Origin: Desulfosporosinus sp. FKB
Lineage (GTDB): Bacteria; Bacillota; Desulfitobacteriia; Desulfitobacteriales; Desulfitobacteriaceae
Direction of reading: 5' to 3'
NCBI RefSeq assembly: GCF_002196705.1
Contig: NZ_NADJ01000010.1
Location: 45,105-90,907, forward strand
Length of the DNA stretch: 45,803 bases
In this document: piece after piece, positions 8,620-17,039 of the stretch
How the letters are laid out: each line of letters opens with the position of its first letter
Numbering within the stretch: position 1 is the first letter of the stretch
Notes under the pieces: generated by a model
What the model was told of the DNA's origin: nothing
The model's input: only the letters and a program-made list of their open reading frames with translations
Database searches by the model: none
Program-made: the position numbers and the translations under genes

Positions 8620-8844
8620 CTATTTCTCTTGAGTTGTTCGCTTCCATTCTTTAAGAGCCTGATCCAGCTCCCCAGTGGTCATTTTTTCAACATCATGCTG
8701 CAGGATAAAGTTCTTCCTCTCATCTTTGGGAATCCTCAGTAGGAGAAGGGCCTGATAGTAGGTCAAATTCGTCACCAGTGACGAATTTGGATAGCCGTCA
8801 CTGTCGGAGTTGGCAAGCAGTTTCGACCCGTACTCTTCGCAAAG
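8620..8844 (-). pseudogene. DUF3102-like protein, C-terminal remnant
   Basis: The minus-strand frame reads EEYGSKLLANSDSDG, then LTYYQALLLLRIPKDERKNF and LQHDVEKMTTGELDQALKEW before TAG at 8620-8622. This is the typical core of DUF3102 proteins found on Firmicute plasmids and integrative elements. The 5' part is missing: the frame runs upstream into a different, broken coding remnant. A 12-bp perfect inverted repeat (8764-8775 and 8778-8789) falls inside the coding part and may be an insertion scar. Confidence 0.65.
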
Positions 8845-8878
8845 CTATATTAACCGATCGGACGTTCGCTAAGAGTTT

Positions 8879-9016
8879 TCCCATCCAGACCTCGGGAGAA
8901 GCCGGGATTTTTTCCAGTTTGACGAAATGTCTGTGCACAATCAGGTGATAGCCTAATTTGTCCAGAAAATAATCTTTCAGAGCGTTCTCCCGATCACGAA
9001 TGATTTGATAAAAACA
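8879..9016 (-). pseudogene. DUF2398 (TIGR02678)-like fragment
   Basis: The minus-strand peptide YQIIRDRENALKDYFLDKLG continues as YHLIVHRHFVKLEKIPASPE. This resembles the N-terminal region of DUF2398/TIGR02678 proteins, the JetB-like subunit of some Wadjet-type SMC anti-plasmid systems. It is frameshifted upstream near 9010 and joined at its 3' side to the DUF3102 remnant in another frame. Neither JetA, JetC nor JetD remains nearby. Assignment is from memory of the family pattern. Confidence 0.5.
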
Positions 9017-9119
9017 TTGTTATTCCCGATTGTTTCCATAAAAGGGATGTGTTAATCAAACAAAACTGTTCCATCTCTCGGTTAGTTGGCTGCAGAAAAG
9101 CAGTTATTATAAATAGCTA

Positions 9120-9148
9120 TTACCCAGCTAATTCTTCATCTGGGTAAG
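9120..9148. promoter_or_regulatory. hairpin and promoter region of the first Uma2 gene
   Basis: TTACCCAG and CTGGGTAA form an 8-bp inverted repeat about 55 bp before the Uma2 start. A TATAAT (about 9175-9180) follows, overlapping the palindrome ATACCATGGTAT. No clear -35 is visible. This could be an operator or an upstream terminator. Confidence 0.4.
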
Positions 9149-9199
9149 ACCTTTTAAAGCTAATCATACCATGGTATAATTTTACAAAGAGGGACTAAT

Positions 9200-9718
9200 T
9201 TGGAGGATAAACCATTGGAATTAGAGTATGAGCGATGGGAACGTATTGATAGTGTAATTTATGATATGACACCTCCGCCCTCATCTCAACACCAAGCCAT
9301 TGTAGGAAATTTGTATGGAGAATTTTATACTTATCTAAAGGGTAAACGGTGCAAAGCCTTTCCAGCACCTTTTGGAGTATGGTTAGATGATGAAAATGGC
9401 AACTATGTTGAACCTGATATAACTGTGATATGTGATCAAGCAAAGATACACCAGAAAGGCTGTGTCGGTGTGCCTGATCTTATCGTTGAGGTCTTAAGTC
9501 CGTCAACAGCGTTAAAAGACAAACGAATAAAATTGCGTCGCTACCGCTTGTCAGGAGTCCGGGAATACTGGATCGTTGATCCCTTGAATGAAATTGCAGA
9601 TGTCTATAAATTCTCAGAGAATGTATTTGTTGAACCAGAAGTATATGGGAAAGCCGAAATAATTAGAAGCCGGCTATTTGATAACTTAGCAATTGACTTG
9701 CGTAACATATTTGCTTAA
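9200..9718 (+). CDS. Uma2 (DUF820) family PD-(D/E)XK nuclease-like protein
   Basis: A 172-aa protein starting with TTG after AGAGGGA. The fold markers are all present: YDMTPPPSSQHQAIVGNLYG, PAPFGVWLD, VEPDITVICD with the catalytic Asp, DLIVEVLSPSTALKDKRIKL with Glu and the later Lys, and YRLSGVREYWIVDP. The family has a PD-(D/E)XK fold and is abundant in cyanobacteria and some clostridia, but its biological role is not established. It is monocistronic with a strong terminator. Confidence 0.9.
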   Translation: MEDKPLELEYERWERIDSVIYDMTPPPSSQHQAIVGNLYGEFYTYLKGKRCKAFPAPFGVWLDDENGNYVEPDITVICDQAKIHQKGCVGVPDLIVEVLSPSTALKDKRIKLRRYRLSGVREYWIVDPLNEIADVYKFSENVFVEPEVYGKAEIIRSRLFDNLAIDLRNIFA

Positions 9719-9742
9719 GTTGGCATTTGTTCAAGACTTATA

Positions 9743-9786
9743 AGAGCTTCCAGCAAACATCTGAGTATTTGCTGGAAGCTCTTTGC
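9743..9786 (+). terminator. intrinsic terminator of the first Uma2 gene
   Basis: AGAGCTTCCAGCAAA (9743-9757) pairs perfectly with 9768-9782 over a 10-base loop, 25 bp after the stop codon. The T run is short. Confidence 0.75.
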
Positions 9787-10011
9787 TATGGAAGGCTCTC
9801 AAAATTCATTAGCTAATGATGTGACGGAATACACTTTATCTAACTTACGGGAATATTGATGGTCTCATTATACGTTTTGACATAAGTTATACACTGGATA
9901 TCGAGTATAAGGTTTTGCCCTGTTCCCAGGAAATGCAGGGTTCGCGTATAGCCCATGGCAGTGTTTCGATTGTGTAAAGATTAGAGCTTCAACAAGGATC
10001 GCTCAGAACGT

Positions 10012-10410
10012 TCATTTAACCAATCCTCTTTTTAGGAAAACCAAATCAAGAAAAGATACCCCAAAGGCAAGACTTACAGACGTATAAAGGATTTTAACAA
10101 GATTTAATTTCGAAGTTTTAAAAAAATAATCGGACGCAAATATTAAACCATATAATAAAACACAATTTACAAAAGTTAATCTGAGAAACTTCAATAATCT
10201 CTTCCTTAATTCAACCCATTTCAACCCTCTCAGGCGAAAAATAGTAATACCAAGAAAATAAAAGCTTAACAAAAATAGATATATTACATAACCTATTAAA
10301 AATCTAATCTCAAATGCACTTTCAGCATTTTTGTAAACAATAAACATTGCTATTATTAATCCTATGACACCCATTGCATAAAGAATCCTATTTAATTTTG
10401 ACAAATCCAC
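10012..10410 (-). CDS. small integral membrane protein, unknown function
   Basis: A 132-aa protein with four predicted membrane helices: residues ~10-27 (ILYAMGVIGLIIAMFIV), ~35-58, ~75-93 and ~105-123. It starts with GTG closely preceded by AGCAGG. No known domain is recognised. The preceding 290 bp (9720-10011) hold only the Uma2 terminator and no gene. Confidence 0.6.
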   Translation of the reverse strand: MDLSKLNRILYAMGVIGLIIAMFIVYKNAESAFEIRFLIGYVIYLFLLSFYFLGITIFRLRGLKWVELRKRLLKFLRLTFVNCVLLYGLIFASDYFFKTSKLNLVKILYTSVSLAFGVSFLDLVFLKRGLVK

Positions 10411-10470
10411 ACACCTGCTTTTGAAGTTGGTTCTAGTACTAATATAACTTCACCTTTAGAAATTCTACAT

Positions 10471-10584
10471 TCATACTTTACCTCGGTTATTGCAAATTCC
10501 AATTATCTGCCTAATCATCTCATAACATTCTTGCAAAGTAAGGGGAATCCTGTCATAAATGGAAACGCCACAATTCCATTTTTA
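10471..10584 (-). pseudogene. coding remnant containing 48-bp repeat copy 2
   Basis: The minus strand reads NCGVSIYDRIPLTLQECYEM and RQIIGICNNRGKV before TGA at 10471-10473, with a stop codon just upstream and no start. The DNA at 10514-10561 is the second copy of the 48-bp repeat also present at 8466-8513. The peptide looks like the end of a degraded protein; I do not recognise the family. Confidence 0.4.
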
Positions 10585-10739
10585 GGTTGTGATCTTAACT
10601 AGTCCCTTCGAACCGTCAACATTTTTGAAGGTAAGTTTTATATTCAAACCAATACAAGTCTTATCTTTTCTCAATTGGCACAATTCTATTGTGATTTCAC
10701 CCATTACGTCTGGCTAAAATCTTAGAGCAAAACATATGG

Positions 10740-10828
10740 AAATCGCTCGTGATGACCAGGTTCAGGCCGCCTCATAACACGAGGCAGCCTGATTTTTTTC
10801 ATAATAATCTGCAAATCACGAGCGATTT
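10740..10828. terminator. nested double hairpin after the DUF1648-like gene
   Basis: The outer arms AAATCGCTCGTGAT (10740-10753) and their exact complement (10815-10828) enclose a second hairpin, CAGGCCGCCTC with GAGGCAGCCTG (10763-10773 and 10781-10791), followed on the plus strand by TTTTTTT. The inner unit looks like a rightward terminator. The outer arm starts within a few bases of the stop codon of the leftward gene at 10832. Confidence 0.6.
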
Positions 10829-10831
10829 TAC

Positions 10832-11422
10832 TCAATTTGCTTGCTGTTTTGCCTTATTTCCATAGTATAGGCCGACACAAATCGTGACCGCCATTATTAC
10901 GAACATCATTGGCAAAAATTCAATTCCAAATAAAGGTTTAAAGTAAATTGCTCCTATATGCATGGTGTTATTTTGATTTAGGAGTTTTATTTCTTCACCA
11001 ATTACCTTACTTTCAGCTACTTTTATAGTATTCCAGGTTAAATAAACAAATAGCCAAACAGTTTCGACTTTGATACAATTAATCGTCATTCTTCTAATAT
11101 GGTACTGTTTTTCAGCATTTATTGAAGTTATTACCCAAAGACGATTAACCATATTCGGAAATATACATATGTACGTTAAAAATACATATAACGCAATACC
11201 AACCCCAGTAAGTAACCAAAGATAGCCTTTTCCTTCCCAATCAACCTTTCCACTCATACCAACATTTGTTGGTAGAAGATCAGGGGTTTTCCCCCACCAA
11301 ACAAATGGCATGATTAATATCAACACAACCCCAATTCCAGCAACTATCTCAACCTTAATTTCGCGTTTAGTGTAGGGAATTTGTTGTAGGTGCCAATGAC
11401 CTGAAATCTGTGAATTGTCCAA
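10832..11422 (-). CDS. DUF1648-like membrane protein
   Basis: About 196 aa from the TTG at 11422; AAAGGAGAG lies six bases before it, so I prefer this to the upstream TTG that overlaps the RBS. The segment LLPTNVGMSGKVDWEGKGYLW matches the DUF1648 signature of SdpI-like proteins (P-x-H-x-x-x-G, with D and W/G). Four or five hydrophobic helices surround it. SdpI-type proteins can act as immunity or signalling proteins, but DUF1648 alone does not prove that. No regulator is adjacent. Confidence 0.6.
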   Translation of the reverse strand: MDNSQISGHWHLQQIPYTKREIKVEIVAGIGVVLILIMPFVWWGKTPDLLPTNVGMSGKVDWEGKGYLWLLTGVGIALYVFLTYICIFPNMVNRLWVITSINAEKQYHIRRMTINCIKVETVWLFVYLTWNTIKVAESKVIGEEIKLLNQNNTMHIGAIYFKPLFGIEFLPMMFVIMAVTICVGLYYGNKAKQQAN

Positions 11423-11551
11423 CCAGATCTCTCCTTTCAAGCCATCCTTTATTTCAAATAATTTGGTATTTGAACTTTATTAATAAGAAGCATGTATCAT
11501 ATCAGCCTTTTGTATGGGATAAAGATATCAAAGATATGTATTGATTCTTAT

Positions 11552-12211
11552 CTAAAATACGTTAGGATATGAACGCAAGCATCCTCTTCCCAACCGGCAG
11601 AGGATGCTTGCGTTCATGGTCCTAAAAATTGAGAAATTAAGGTCTTCAAGATCCATACTAAACCCTTTCAAAACATCTGAATGGGCTACCCCTGTTTCCT
11701 TCAATACCTCTACCTGCTGATATTGCCCTTCTTCATTCAAACCATAGATCTGTACAGTATTCAAAAGAGGATTGACAATCCAATATTCTTTAACCCTATA
11801 TTGCATATATAAATTAAGTTTCTTAACGAGATCATGAGCTTGATTTGAAGGAGATAAAATCTCAATAATCAGTTCTGGTGAACCGACATATTTATTTTCG
11901 TCAAGTTTCGTTTTATCACAAATAACCGATAAATCCGGAATGACCACCTTGGCCTTTTCAGTCTGGTCTCCTTGGTCATCATCAGCTGTCCTAAGCTCAA
12001 TGTCAAAGGGTGCTGGGAAGACTTCACATTCTTTTCCTTCAAGGAAATTGAATAACTTTGCATGTAATCTACTGGAAATTCTTTGATGCTTCGTCGAAGG
12101 AGATGGTACCACATACACTATGCCATCGATATATTCTAAATAACTCTCGGTATTCTCTCTGAGTTTATTATATTCAGCGATTGTAATTACTTGAGGTTCA
12201 GTTAAACTCAC
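11552..12211 (-). CDS. Uma2 (DUF820) family protein with hairpin-derived C-terminus
   Basis: A 219-aa protein with GTG start and GGGGGG upstream. The Uma2 core is complete: LEYIDGIVYVVPSPSTKHQR, FPAPFDIEL, VVIPDLSVICD, SPELIIEILSPSNQAHDLVK and YRVKEYWIVNP. The normal family end is near LEDLNFSIF. Here translation runs on for about 23 residues (TMNASILCRLGRGCLRSYPN), which are encoded by the perfect hairpin at 11569-11617. It is about as long as the other Uma2 gene plus this tail. The two Uma2 genes in the window are diverged paralogues, not a recent duplication. Confidence 0.88.
   Translation of the reverse strand: MSLTEPQVITIAEYNKLRENTESYLEYIDGIVYVVPSPSTKHQRISSRLHAKLFNFLEGKECEVFPAPFDIELRTADDDQGDQTEKAKVVIPDLSVICDKTKLDENKYVGSPELIIEILSPSNQAHDLVKKLNLYMQYRVKEYWIVNPLLNTVQIYGLNEEGQYQQVEVLKETGVAHSDVLKGFSMDLEDLNFSIFRTMNASILCRLGRGCLRSYPNVF
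11569..11617. repeat. 19-bp perfect hairpin overlapping the Uma2 3' end
   Basis: ATGAACGCAAGCATCCTCT (11569-11587) and its exact complement (11599-11617) flank an 11-base loop. No T tract follows. The element supplies the last residues of the Uma2 reading frame. Confidence 0.8.
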
Positions 12212-12373
12212 TACGAACCCCCCTCATTTGCCAAGACTTATGCATTTACCATATTATAACACAAGCAACCTGTCCATTCATTAATATCCTCTGATTCTCA
12301 TTAACCGCTCGATACCGGGCGCTACTCCAGCGGGCTTTATATACTAAAGGTGTTTCCCCTCCGTTTTGGGCCC

Positions 12374-13258
12374 TTATGTATTTATAAGTTCTTTCCAAAC
12401 CTTATTCTCTGATTTTATGTTAGCCTTTATATCTCCATATTTTATTTCAAGCTCTGCATAATCACCAAGAGCATGAGGAATATAAGAAGTCATTCCAAAA
12501 TAGTCTTTTGTAAAATAAAAACTATAGTCATCTGCATTGAACTGGTCAATTAAATCTTTATTTTGCGTCATACTCAATCCGCTGGCGAGTGCTCCCCTAA
12601 GCTCTTTATTTATTTCATCCGTTGTTTCAATACCTGGTAAGGGCTTGGATATCCACAATCCACTTTTAACATTTTTAATTTTTTCAACAAAATTATTATT
12701 TATATTAATGAGGTCTTTAAATTTCAATATAGTTCCGCTCTCAATAGCGATGTTTACAGAATGAACAGAAGTATTAGGATGTGCTGAACCTGGAATATTT
12801 CCATTCTTTACATATAGAATACTAAGAAGTTTGGTACTGTTTAACTTTATATAATAGTTCACATCTTCAGTTAAAGCATCTTCTGCTTCAGCATTGTTCT
12901 TATAATAATATTTCACCAAGTTAGCAATGTCCTTTTGATAGTCATTTAATATATCATTTTTAATCAAATTATTAATTTGATTTTGCTTATTAGAATCGCT
13001 AAAGCCTGTAATTTGTGGATAGTTTATCTTGATATTTTTATTTGTATATGTCGAAGCTGTTAGATTAAATGCTAAGTTGTTTCCTGTATCTGACTCCGGC
13101 TTATTGTTCGACTTATGGACTTTAGTATTTTGATTTGTTAATTTGTCAGTGCTCTGCTGCACCTTACTCAAATTATTATTCGTTGTTTTGGGGCTGCATC
13201 CTGCCAAGACAATTGATATGATTAGGCTTCCTACAAAAATTAGGTTACCTTTCTTCAT
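12374..13258 (-). CDS. lipoprotein with DUF4163/DUF3298-like domains
   Basis: A 294-aa protein with AGGAGAG before the ATG. The N-terminus is a lipoprotein signal (KKGNLIFVGSLIISIVLAGC; lipobox LAGC with Cys21). A Ser/Asn/Thr-rich linker follows to ~residue 65. The remaining part has the DUF4163-DUF3298 arrangement (INYPQITGFSDSNKQNQINN, later PNTSVHSVNIAI and LKFKDLI, ending in PHALGDYAELEIKYGDIK). The same pair occurs in RsiV anti-sigma factors and in PdaC-type cell-wall proteins. It probably sits on the outer face of the membrane. No sigma factor or deacetylase domain is linked, so the function stays open. Confidence 0.8.
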   Translation of the reverse strand: MKKGNLIFVGSLIISIVLAGCSPKTTNNNLSKVQQSTDKLTNQNTKVHKSNNKPESDTGNNLAFNLTASTYTNKNIKINYPQITGFSDSNKQNQINNLIKNDILNDYQKDIANLVKYYYKNNAEAEDALTEDVNYYIKLNSTKLLSILYVKNGNIPGSAHPNTSVHSVNIAIESGTILKFKDLININNNFVEKIKNVKSGLWISKPLPGIETTDEINKELRGALASGLSMTQNKDLIDQFNADDYSFYFTKDYFGMTSYIPHALGDYAELEIKYGDIKANIKSENKVWKELINT

Positions 13259-13289
13259 TTAAATCTCTCCTCAAATTATGACTATTAAA

Positions 13290-13327
13290 TTGTTACTGCA
13301 AGTCTCATCGAAAACTTACAGTAACAA
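13290..13327. promoter_or_regulatory. inverted repeat upstream of the lipoprotein gene
   Basis: TTGTTACTG and CAGTAACAA are inverted around 20 bases, with AAGT/ACTT extending the stem after one mismatch. It lies 32 bp before the lipoprotein start and could be an operator or leader hairpin. Confidence 0.45.
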
Positions 13328-13529
13328 ATGCCTAGATATTAATTGTACAATGCTACAATCAAAGAATGGTTACAAAATGATTGCAAAATGGTAGAAAATT
13401 AGGCTGAGTCGATATGCCTATTCATCTGTAGGATCCGCCTTTGATCATTCTGATACAACAGACCTTTTCAATCAATATGCCTAAGAAATAGATAGCATAA
13501 AGGTATAAAAGGTGACGGAGGTGAAGAAA

Positions 13530-13990
13530 ATGCGTATTTTACGTATCGGATTAACGGGAGATGATGTTGTTGAACTACAGTCCTAGCACAAAATACATCC
13601 CTGATTGAGCTCCTTTCTTTAAATCCGGGACTAGATTCTAATAAGCTTATAATCGGGCAAGCGATTCAACTCACTCCTACGAATATGACGGATCCTTCTT
13701 TTCGTATCAAATCCCCTGAAGATGGATCCATTCTGCCTTACGGTAACGTTAATATAACCTGGACCGCTGCCCCTGGCGCAGTTGATTATAAGGTTATTGT
13801 TACAGATTTGGAAAATTATTCAAATCACACGAACGGTTATGAAATAGATTTGCCCGGTGGGGCGAGCAGGCTTTTGTTGACTGCCAACCAATTAATTAGT
13901 GGACATCAATATAATGTGATAATTTATGAAGATACCACGGATAGCATAACTCTTAAAACTAATCCGATACGATTTAAACGAGCCGATTAG
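13530..13990 (+). pseudogene. broken peptidoglycan-binding/LysM protein with Fn3-like tail
   Basis: A good RBS (GGAGGTG) and ATG at 13530 open a frame reading MRILRIGLTGDDVVELQS, the start of a PG_binding_1 domain, which then stops at TAG. Another frame continues as AQNTSLIELLSLNPG, then SNKLIIGQAIQLTP, the end of a LysM domain. A ~100-residue beta-rich domain follows (SPEDGSILPYGNVNITWTAA). A deletion seems to have fused the middle of the PG-binding domain to the middle of LysM out of frame. The ATG at 13685 could still yield the last 101 residues alone, but without a matching RBS. Confidence 0.65.
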
Positions 13991-14082
13991 CCTCGTTATG
14001 TTTTCAATACCGTGGGATCAATCGGCCATCACAAGTCCCTGTCACAGGTATACAGGTCGACAGGGGCATTGCTTTCAACCCT

Positions 14083-16080
14083 TTATACAGACATTCCCCA
14101 GCTGACAATCCGATAATACACTTTGGCCGTCAGACCGTAGACAAGGGCATAGAACAGGGCAAAAACCAAGATGGTACCTGCTGTGCACCAGACGAACAAA
14201 CCCACATTGGTGAGATACAGTACAGCCAGCAATTTACTGATGATGGGAAAAGCGAAGGCAGTATGGATCCCAGCGGTAACCAGGGGCAGAAAAAATACGG
14301 TCAGGATCTGACTGCGGATGGAGCCCTTTACCTCTTCACGGCTCATCCCCACCTTCTGCATGATTTCAAAGCGGGCTTTATCGTCATACCCTTCGGAAAC
14401 CTGCTTATAATAGATGATCAGTACCGTGGCCATAATGAACAGCGCCCCCAGGAAAATGCCCAGGAAGAATAAACCTCCATAAACGGCGAAAAAGGATTCT
14501 TTGGCTGCCACCGGGGATTCAATGCTGCTGCCGGGATAATCACTGCCCACAGCAGTGCGGATGTCTTGGTAAACAGCTGAGATGTCAGCCTCCCCGGCGT
14601 CCAGATTAAAGCCCAGATAATAGTTATAATCTGAAGGCTTATCCCCATTTTCTTCAGCAAGAGTTGCCTTCATGGCTTTGATCACATTCATATCTTTGAC
14701 CACGATATAATAGCTTCCCGAGATGGATGACCCCTCCAGGGTATTTTCAAAAAACGAATCCAGCCTTTCCTTGACAGTAAATGTCCGATTTAACACCGTC
14801 AGGGTATCGTTTTCATACTTGCTGGGGCCGGAATAAATCAAAATCTCCCGATCCCCCAAGCTGACCGTTTTATGGGTCAGCCGGTTATAATCCTCCAGGG
14901 GAATCAGATAGTATTCCCGGAGCGAAGATGTGGCGTTGGATATTTTGCTCTCAGCCGTGATCACCCTGCCGCCCTCTTGATTGCCGGGAAAGAACAGATA
15001 CCTGTAATCCAGCCTATCCTTCACCACCAGCCGGTGCTTTGCCAATACTTTGTGAACCGACCTCTGCAGACTCTCGACGGATTGTTGAGCGGACACGGGG
15101 GCGGAGATCATGATAGTTTGGGGGTACCGGGTGCGCAGCACGTCCTCCATCCCAATGTACAAAGACACGGTGGTGGACACCATCACCAGCACAGCCGTGG
15201 CCATAATACAAATACTGGCCAGCCCCACGGCGTTTTGTTTCATTCGGTACATCATCCCCGCTACGGCGGTGAAATGCCGGGTCTGATAATAGTACCCCTT
15301 GTTCCGGCGCAGCAGTTTAAGCACAGCGATGCTGCCGGCGGTAAACAAACAATAGGTGCCCACCATCACCAGGAGGACGGCATAGAAAAACTGGCTCAGA
15401 GCGGCCAAAGGAGACTGGGTGGTGAGGGAGATATAATACCCTCCGCCCAGGCTTAAGGTCCCGATCACCACCAGAGGCCATTTTGTTTTCGGCTCCTTCT
15501 CCCCGGTCTGACCGCCCTGCAGGAGTTCAACAGGCTTAGCCAGATGAATTTGGCGCAAGGTATTGAGCAGCGTCAACAGAAAAATTCCCGCGAACAATGC
15601 AAACGCATCCGCCAGAGCGGGGCCGGAGACGTTAAAGCCCAAGGGCACCTCAAAGTTGAGGATTTTGAGCAGGACCATGAAGATCAACTTAGAGAGAAGT
15701 ATCCCGCCCAGCAGTCCTGCTCCCAGGCTGATGACCCCCACATACAGGGTTTCGAACCCCAATACCTTGGCGATATGCTTCTTCTCCATGCCCAGGATAT
15801 TAAAGAGACCGAATTCCTTTTTACGCCGTTTAATCAGAAAACTGTGGGTATAGAAGAGAAAAATAACTGCGAAAATAGCAATCACATAGGAGCCCAGTTT
15901 GAGGATGGTTTGCACCTGAAAGCCGCCGGACATTTTTCCCAAGCCCTCGTTCTCAGCCAGAAAAACCATAATGTAATACATCATCACCGTGCCCATGCAG
16001 GTCAGGATGTAGGGCAGATAGGTTTGGGCATTCTTTTTCAGATTGGTGGCGGCCAGTTTAGCATAAAAGAATCTACTCAT
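14083..16080 (-). CDS. bceB: BceB-type ABC transporter permease (FtsX fold)
   Basis: About 665 aa starting [20 protein letters not shown] at 16080; the upstream in-frame ATG adds only three residues. The layout matches BceB/VraE permeases: ten hydrophobic helices and a large ~210-residue extracytoplasmic domain between the seventh and eighth (roughly residues 310-530, from TTVSLYIGMEDVLRTRYP to SPVAAKESFF). FtsX-like regions flank it. It works with the ATPase encoded just upstream, whose stop codon it overlaps, in sensing and removing cell-wall-targeting peptides such as bacitracin. GC content is higher than in the defence island. Ligand specificity is not predictable. Confidence 0.88.
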   Translation of the reverse strand: MSRFFYAKLAATNLKKNAQTYLPYILTCMGTVMMYYIMVFLAENEGLGKMSGGFQVQTILKLGSYVIAIFAVIFLFYTHSFLIKRRKKEFGLFNILGMEKKHIAKVLGFETLYVGVISLGAGLLGGILLSKLIFMVLLKILNFEVPLGFNVSGPALADAFALFAGIFLLTLLNTLRQIHLAKPVELLQGGQTGEKEPKTKWPLVVIGTLSLGGGYYISLTTQSPLAALSQFFYAVLLVMVGTYCLFTAGSIAVLKLLRRNKGYYYQTRHFTAVAGMMYRMKQNAVGLASICIMATAVLVMVSTTVSLYIGMEDVLRTRYPQTIMISAPVSAQQSVESLQRSVHKVLAKHRLVVKDRLDYRYLFFPGNQEGGRVITAESKISNATSSLREYYLIPLEDYNRLTHKTVSLGDREILIYSGPSKYENDTLTVLNRTFTVKERLDSFFENTLEGSSISGSYYIVVKDMNVIKAMKATLAEENGDKPSDYNYYLGFNLDAGEADISAVYQDIRTAVGSDYPGSSIESPVAAKESFFAVYGGLFFLGIFLGALFIMATVLIIYYKQVSEGYDDKARFEIMQKVGMSREEVKGSIRSQILTVFFLPLVTAGIHTAFAFPIISKLLAVLYLTNVGLFVWCTAGTILVFALFYALVYGLTAKVYYRIVSWGMSV

Positions 16081-16840
16081 GGCGCACACCGCCTGTGGCC
16101 ATGGTGGTCAGGGTATCGGAGATCTTCTGGTACATAGCTTCATCCGACATGCCGGCTTTATAAAGCTGATGGAAGACCTCCCCATCCTTAATAAACAGTA
16201 CCCGTTGGGCATGACTGGCCGCTTTCACGCTGTGAGTCACCATTAACAGGGTCTGCCCCTCCTGATTAATTTCTTTAAACAGGCGGAGCAAACCCTCGGC
16301 GGCCTGGGAGTCCAGGGAACCGGTGGGTTCGTCCGCCAGAATCAGCTGGGGTTGGGTAATCAGGGCGCGGGCTACGGCACAGCGCTGCTTCTGCCCTCCC
16401 GACACTTCATAAGGATATTTGGCCAGGATATCGCCGATCCCCAGCTTGTGGGCAATGGGCTCCAAACGCCGGCTCATCTCCTCATAGGACTTGCCGGAGA
16501 GCACCAAGGGCAGGAAAATATTATCCTGCAAGGAGAAGGTGTCCAGCAGATTAAAATCCTGAAATACAAAGCCGAGATTTTCCCGGCGGAAAGCGGAAAT
16601 CTCCCTTTCTTTGATGGTACTGAGCCTTTTTCCCTTGAGCAGAACCTCACCGCTGGTAGGTTTGTCCAAAGAGGCCAGAATATTGAGCAGGGTCGTTTTG
16701 CCTGACCCCGATTCACCCATAATCGCTGCATATTCACCCTGCTCCACGGAGAAAGACACATTGGCTAAGGCCTGAACATGACTGCCGCCAAAGCGGGTAG
16801 TATAGACTTTTTTAAGATTATTCACCTCTAAAATGGTCAT
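16073..16840 (-). CDS. bceA: BceA-type ABC transporter ATPase
   Basis: A 255-aa protein with a strong AAAGGAGG before the ATG. Walker A is GESGSGKTT (42-50), the Q-loop is in VFQDFN, the signature VSGGQ (146-150), Walker B LILADEP and the H-loop His203. Sequence style is that of the MacB/BceA group. It energises the adjacent permease. Its own promoter region with a perfect 13-bp inverted repeat (16880-16926) lies upstream, so bceAB should be induced separately from the two-component genes. Confidence 0.92.
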   Translation of the reverse strand: MTILEVNNLKKVYTTRFGGSHVQALANVSFSVEQGEYAAIMGESGSGKTTLLNILASLDKPTSGEVLLKGKRLSTIKEREISAFRRENLGFVFQDFNLLDTFSLQDNIFLPLVLSGKSYEEMSRRLEPIAHKLGIGDILAKYPYEVSGGQKQRCAVARALITQPQLILADEPTGSLDSQAAEGLLRLFKEINQEGQTLLMVTHSVKAASHAQRVLFIKDGEVFHQLYKAGMSDEAMYQKISDTLTTMATGGVRHE

Positions 16841-16870
16841 GAATAAGAACCTCCTTTGCTGAGTAGGTTC

Positions 16871-16926
16871 AGTATAACAAAACTGGAAAATGCCCTGCCA
16901 TAACTTTGGCTTACATTTTCCAGTTT
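16871..16926 (-). promoter_or_regulatory. bceAB promoter with probable BceR operator
   Basis: AAACTGGAAAATG (16880-16892) is perfectly inverted at 16914-16926, with 21 bases between. TATACT (16871-16876, minus strand) follows the repeat as a -10 box for bceA. Long spaced inverted repeats upstream of bceAB are the usual BceR-type binding sites; the assignment to this response regulator is inferred. Confidence 0.65.
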
Positions 16927-16962
16927 AAGCTTACCCTTTGGTAAGGTGGATCATAATTTCAC

Positions 16963-16982
16963 TCCATCACTGTATCCACCCT
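16963..16982. repeat. 20-bp direct repeat, left copy (bceS 3' end)
   Basis: TCCATCACTGTATCCACCCT is identical to 18033-18052, where it encodes the last residues of the histidine kinase (RVDTVME). It marks the left junction of the hydrolase insertion. Confidence 0.85.
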
Positions 16983-17039
16983 AAATAATTAACAATCTAT
17001 TATCTGCTCATATAATAAACGTAGTTGCATCTTTTCTGA

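Noticed and set aside
8414-8632. 72-codon plus-strand frame ending near the DUF3102 remnant
   Set aside because: No clear RBS or family; it overlaps a repeat that reads better as coding on the other strand.
14872-15456. Long plus-strand open frame of 194 codons inside bceB
   Set aside because: It is antisense to an intact FtsX-type permease, has no RBS and an unnatural His/Gln-rich composition typical of a shadow frame in GC-rich coding DNA.
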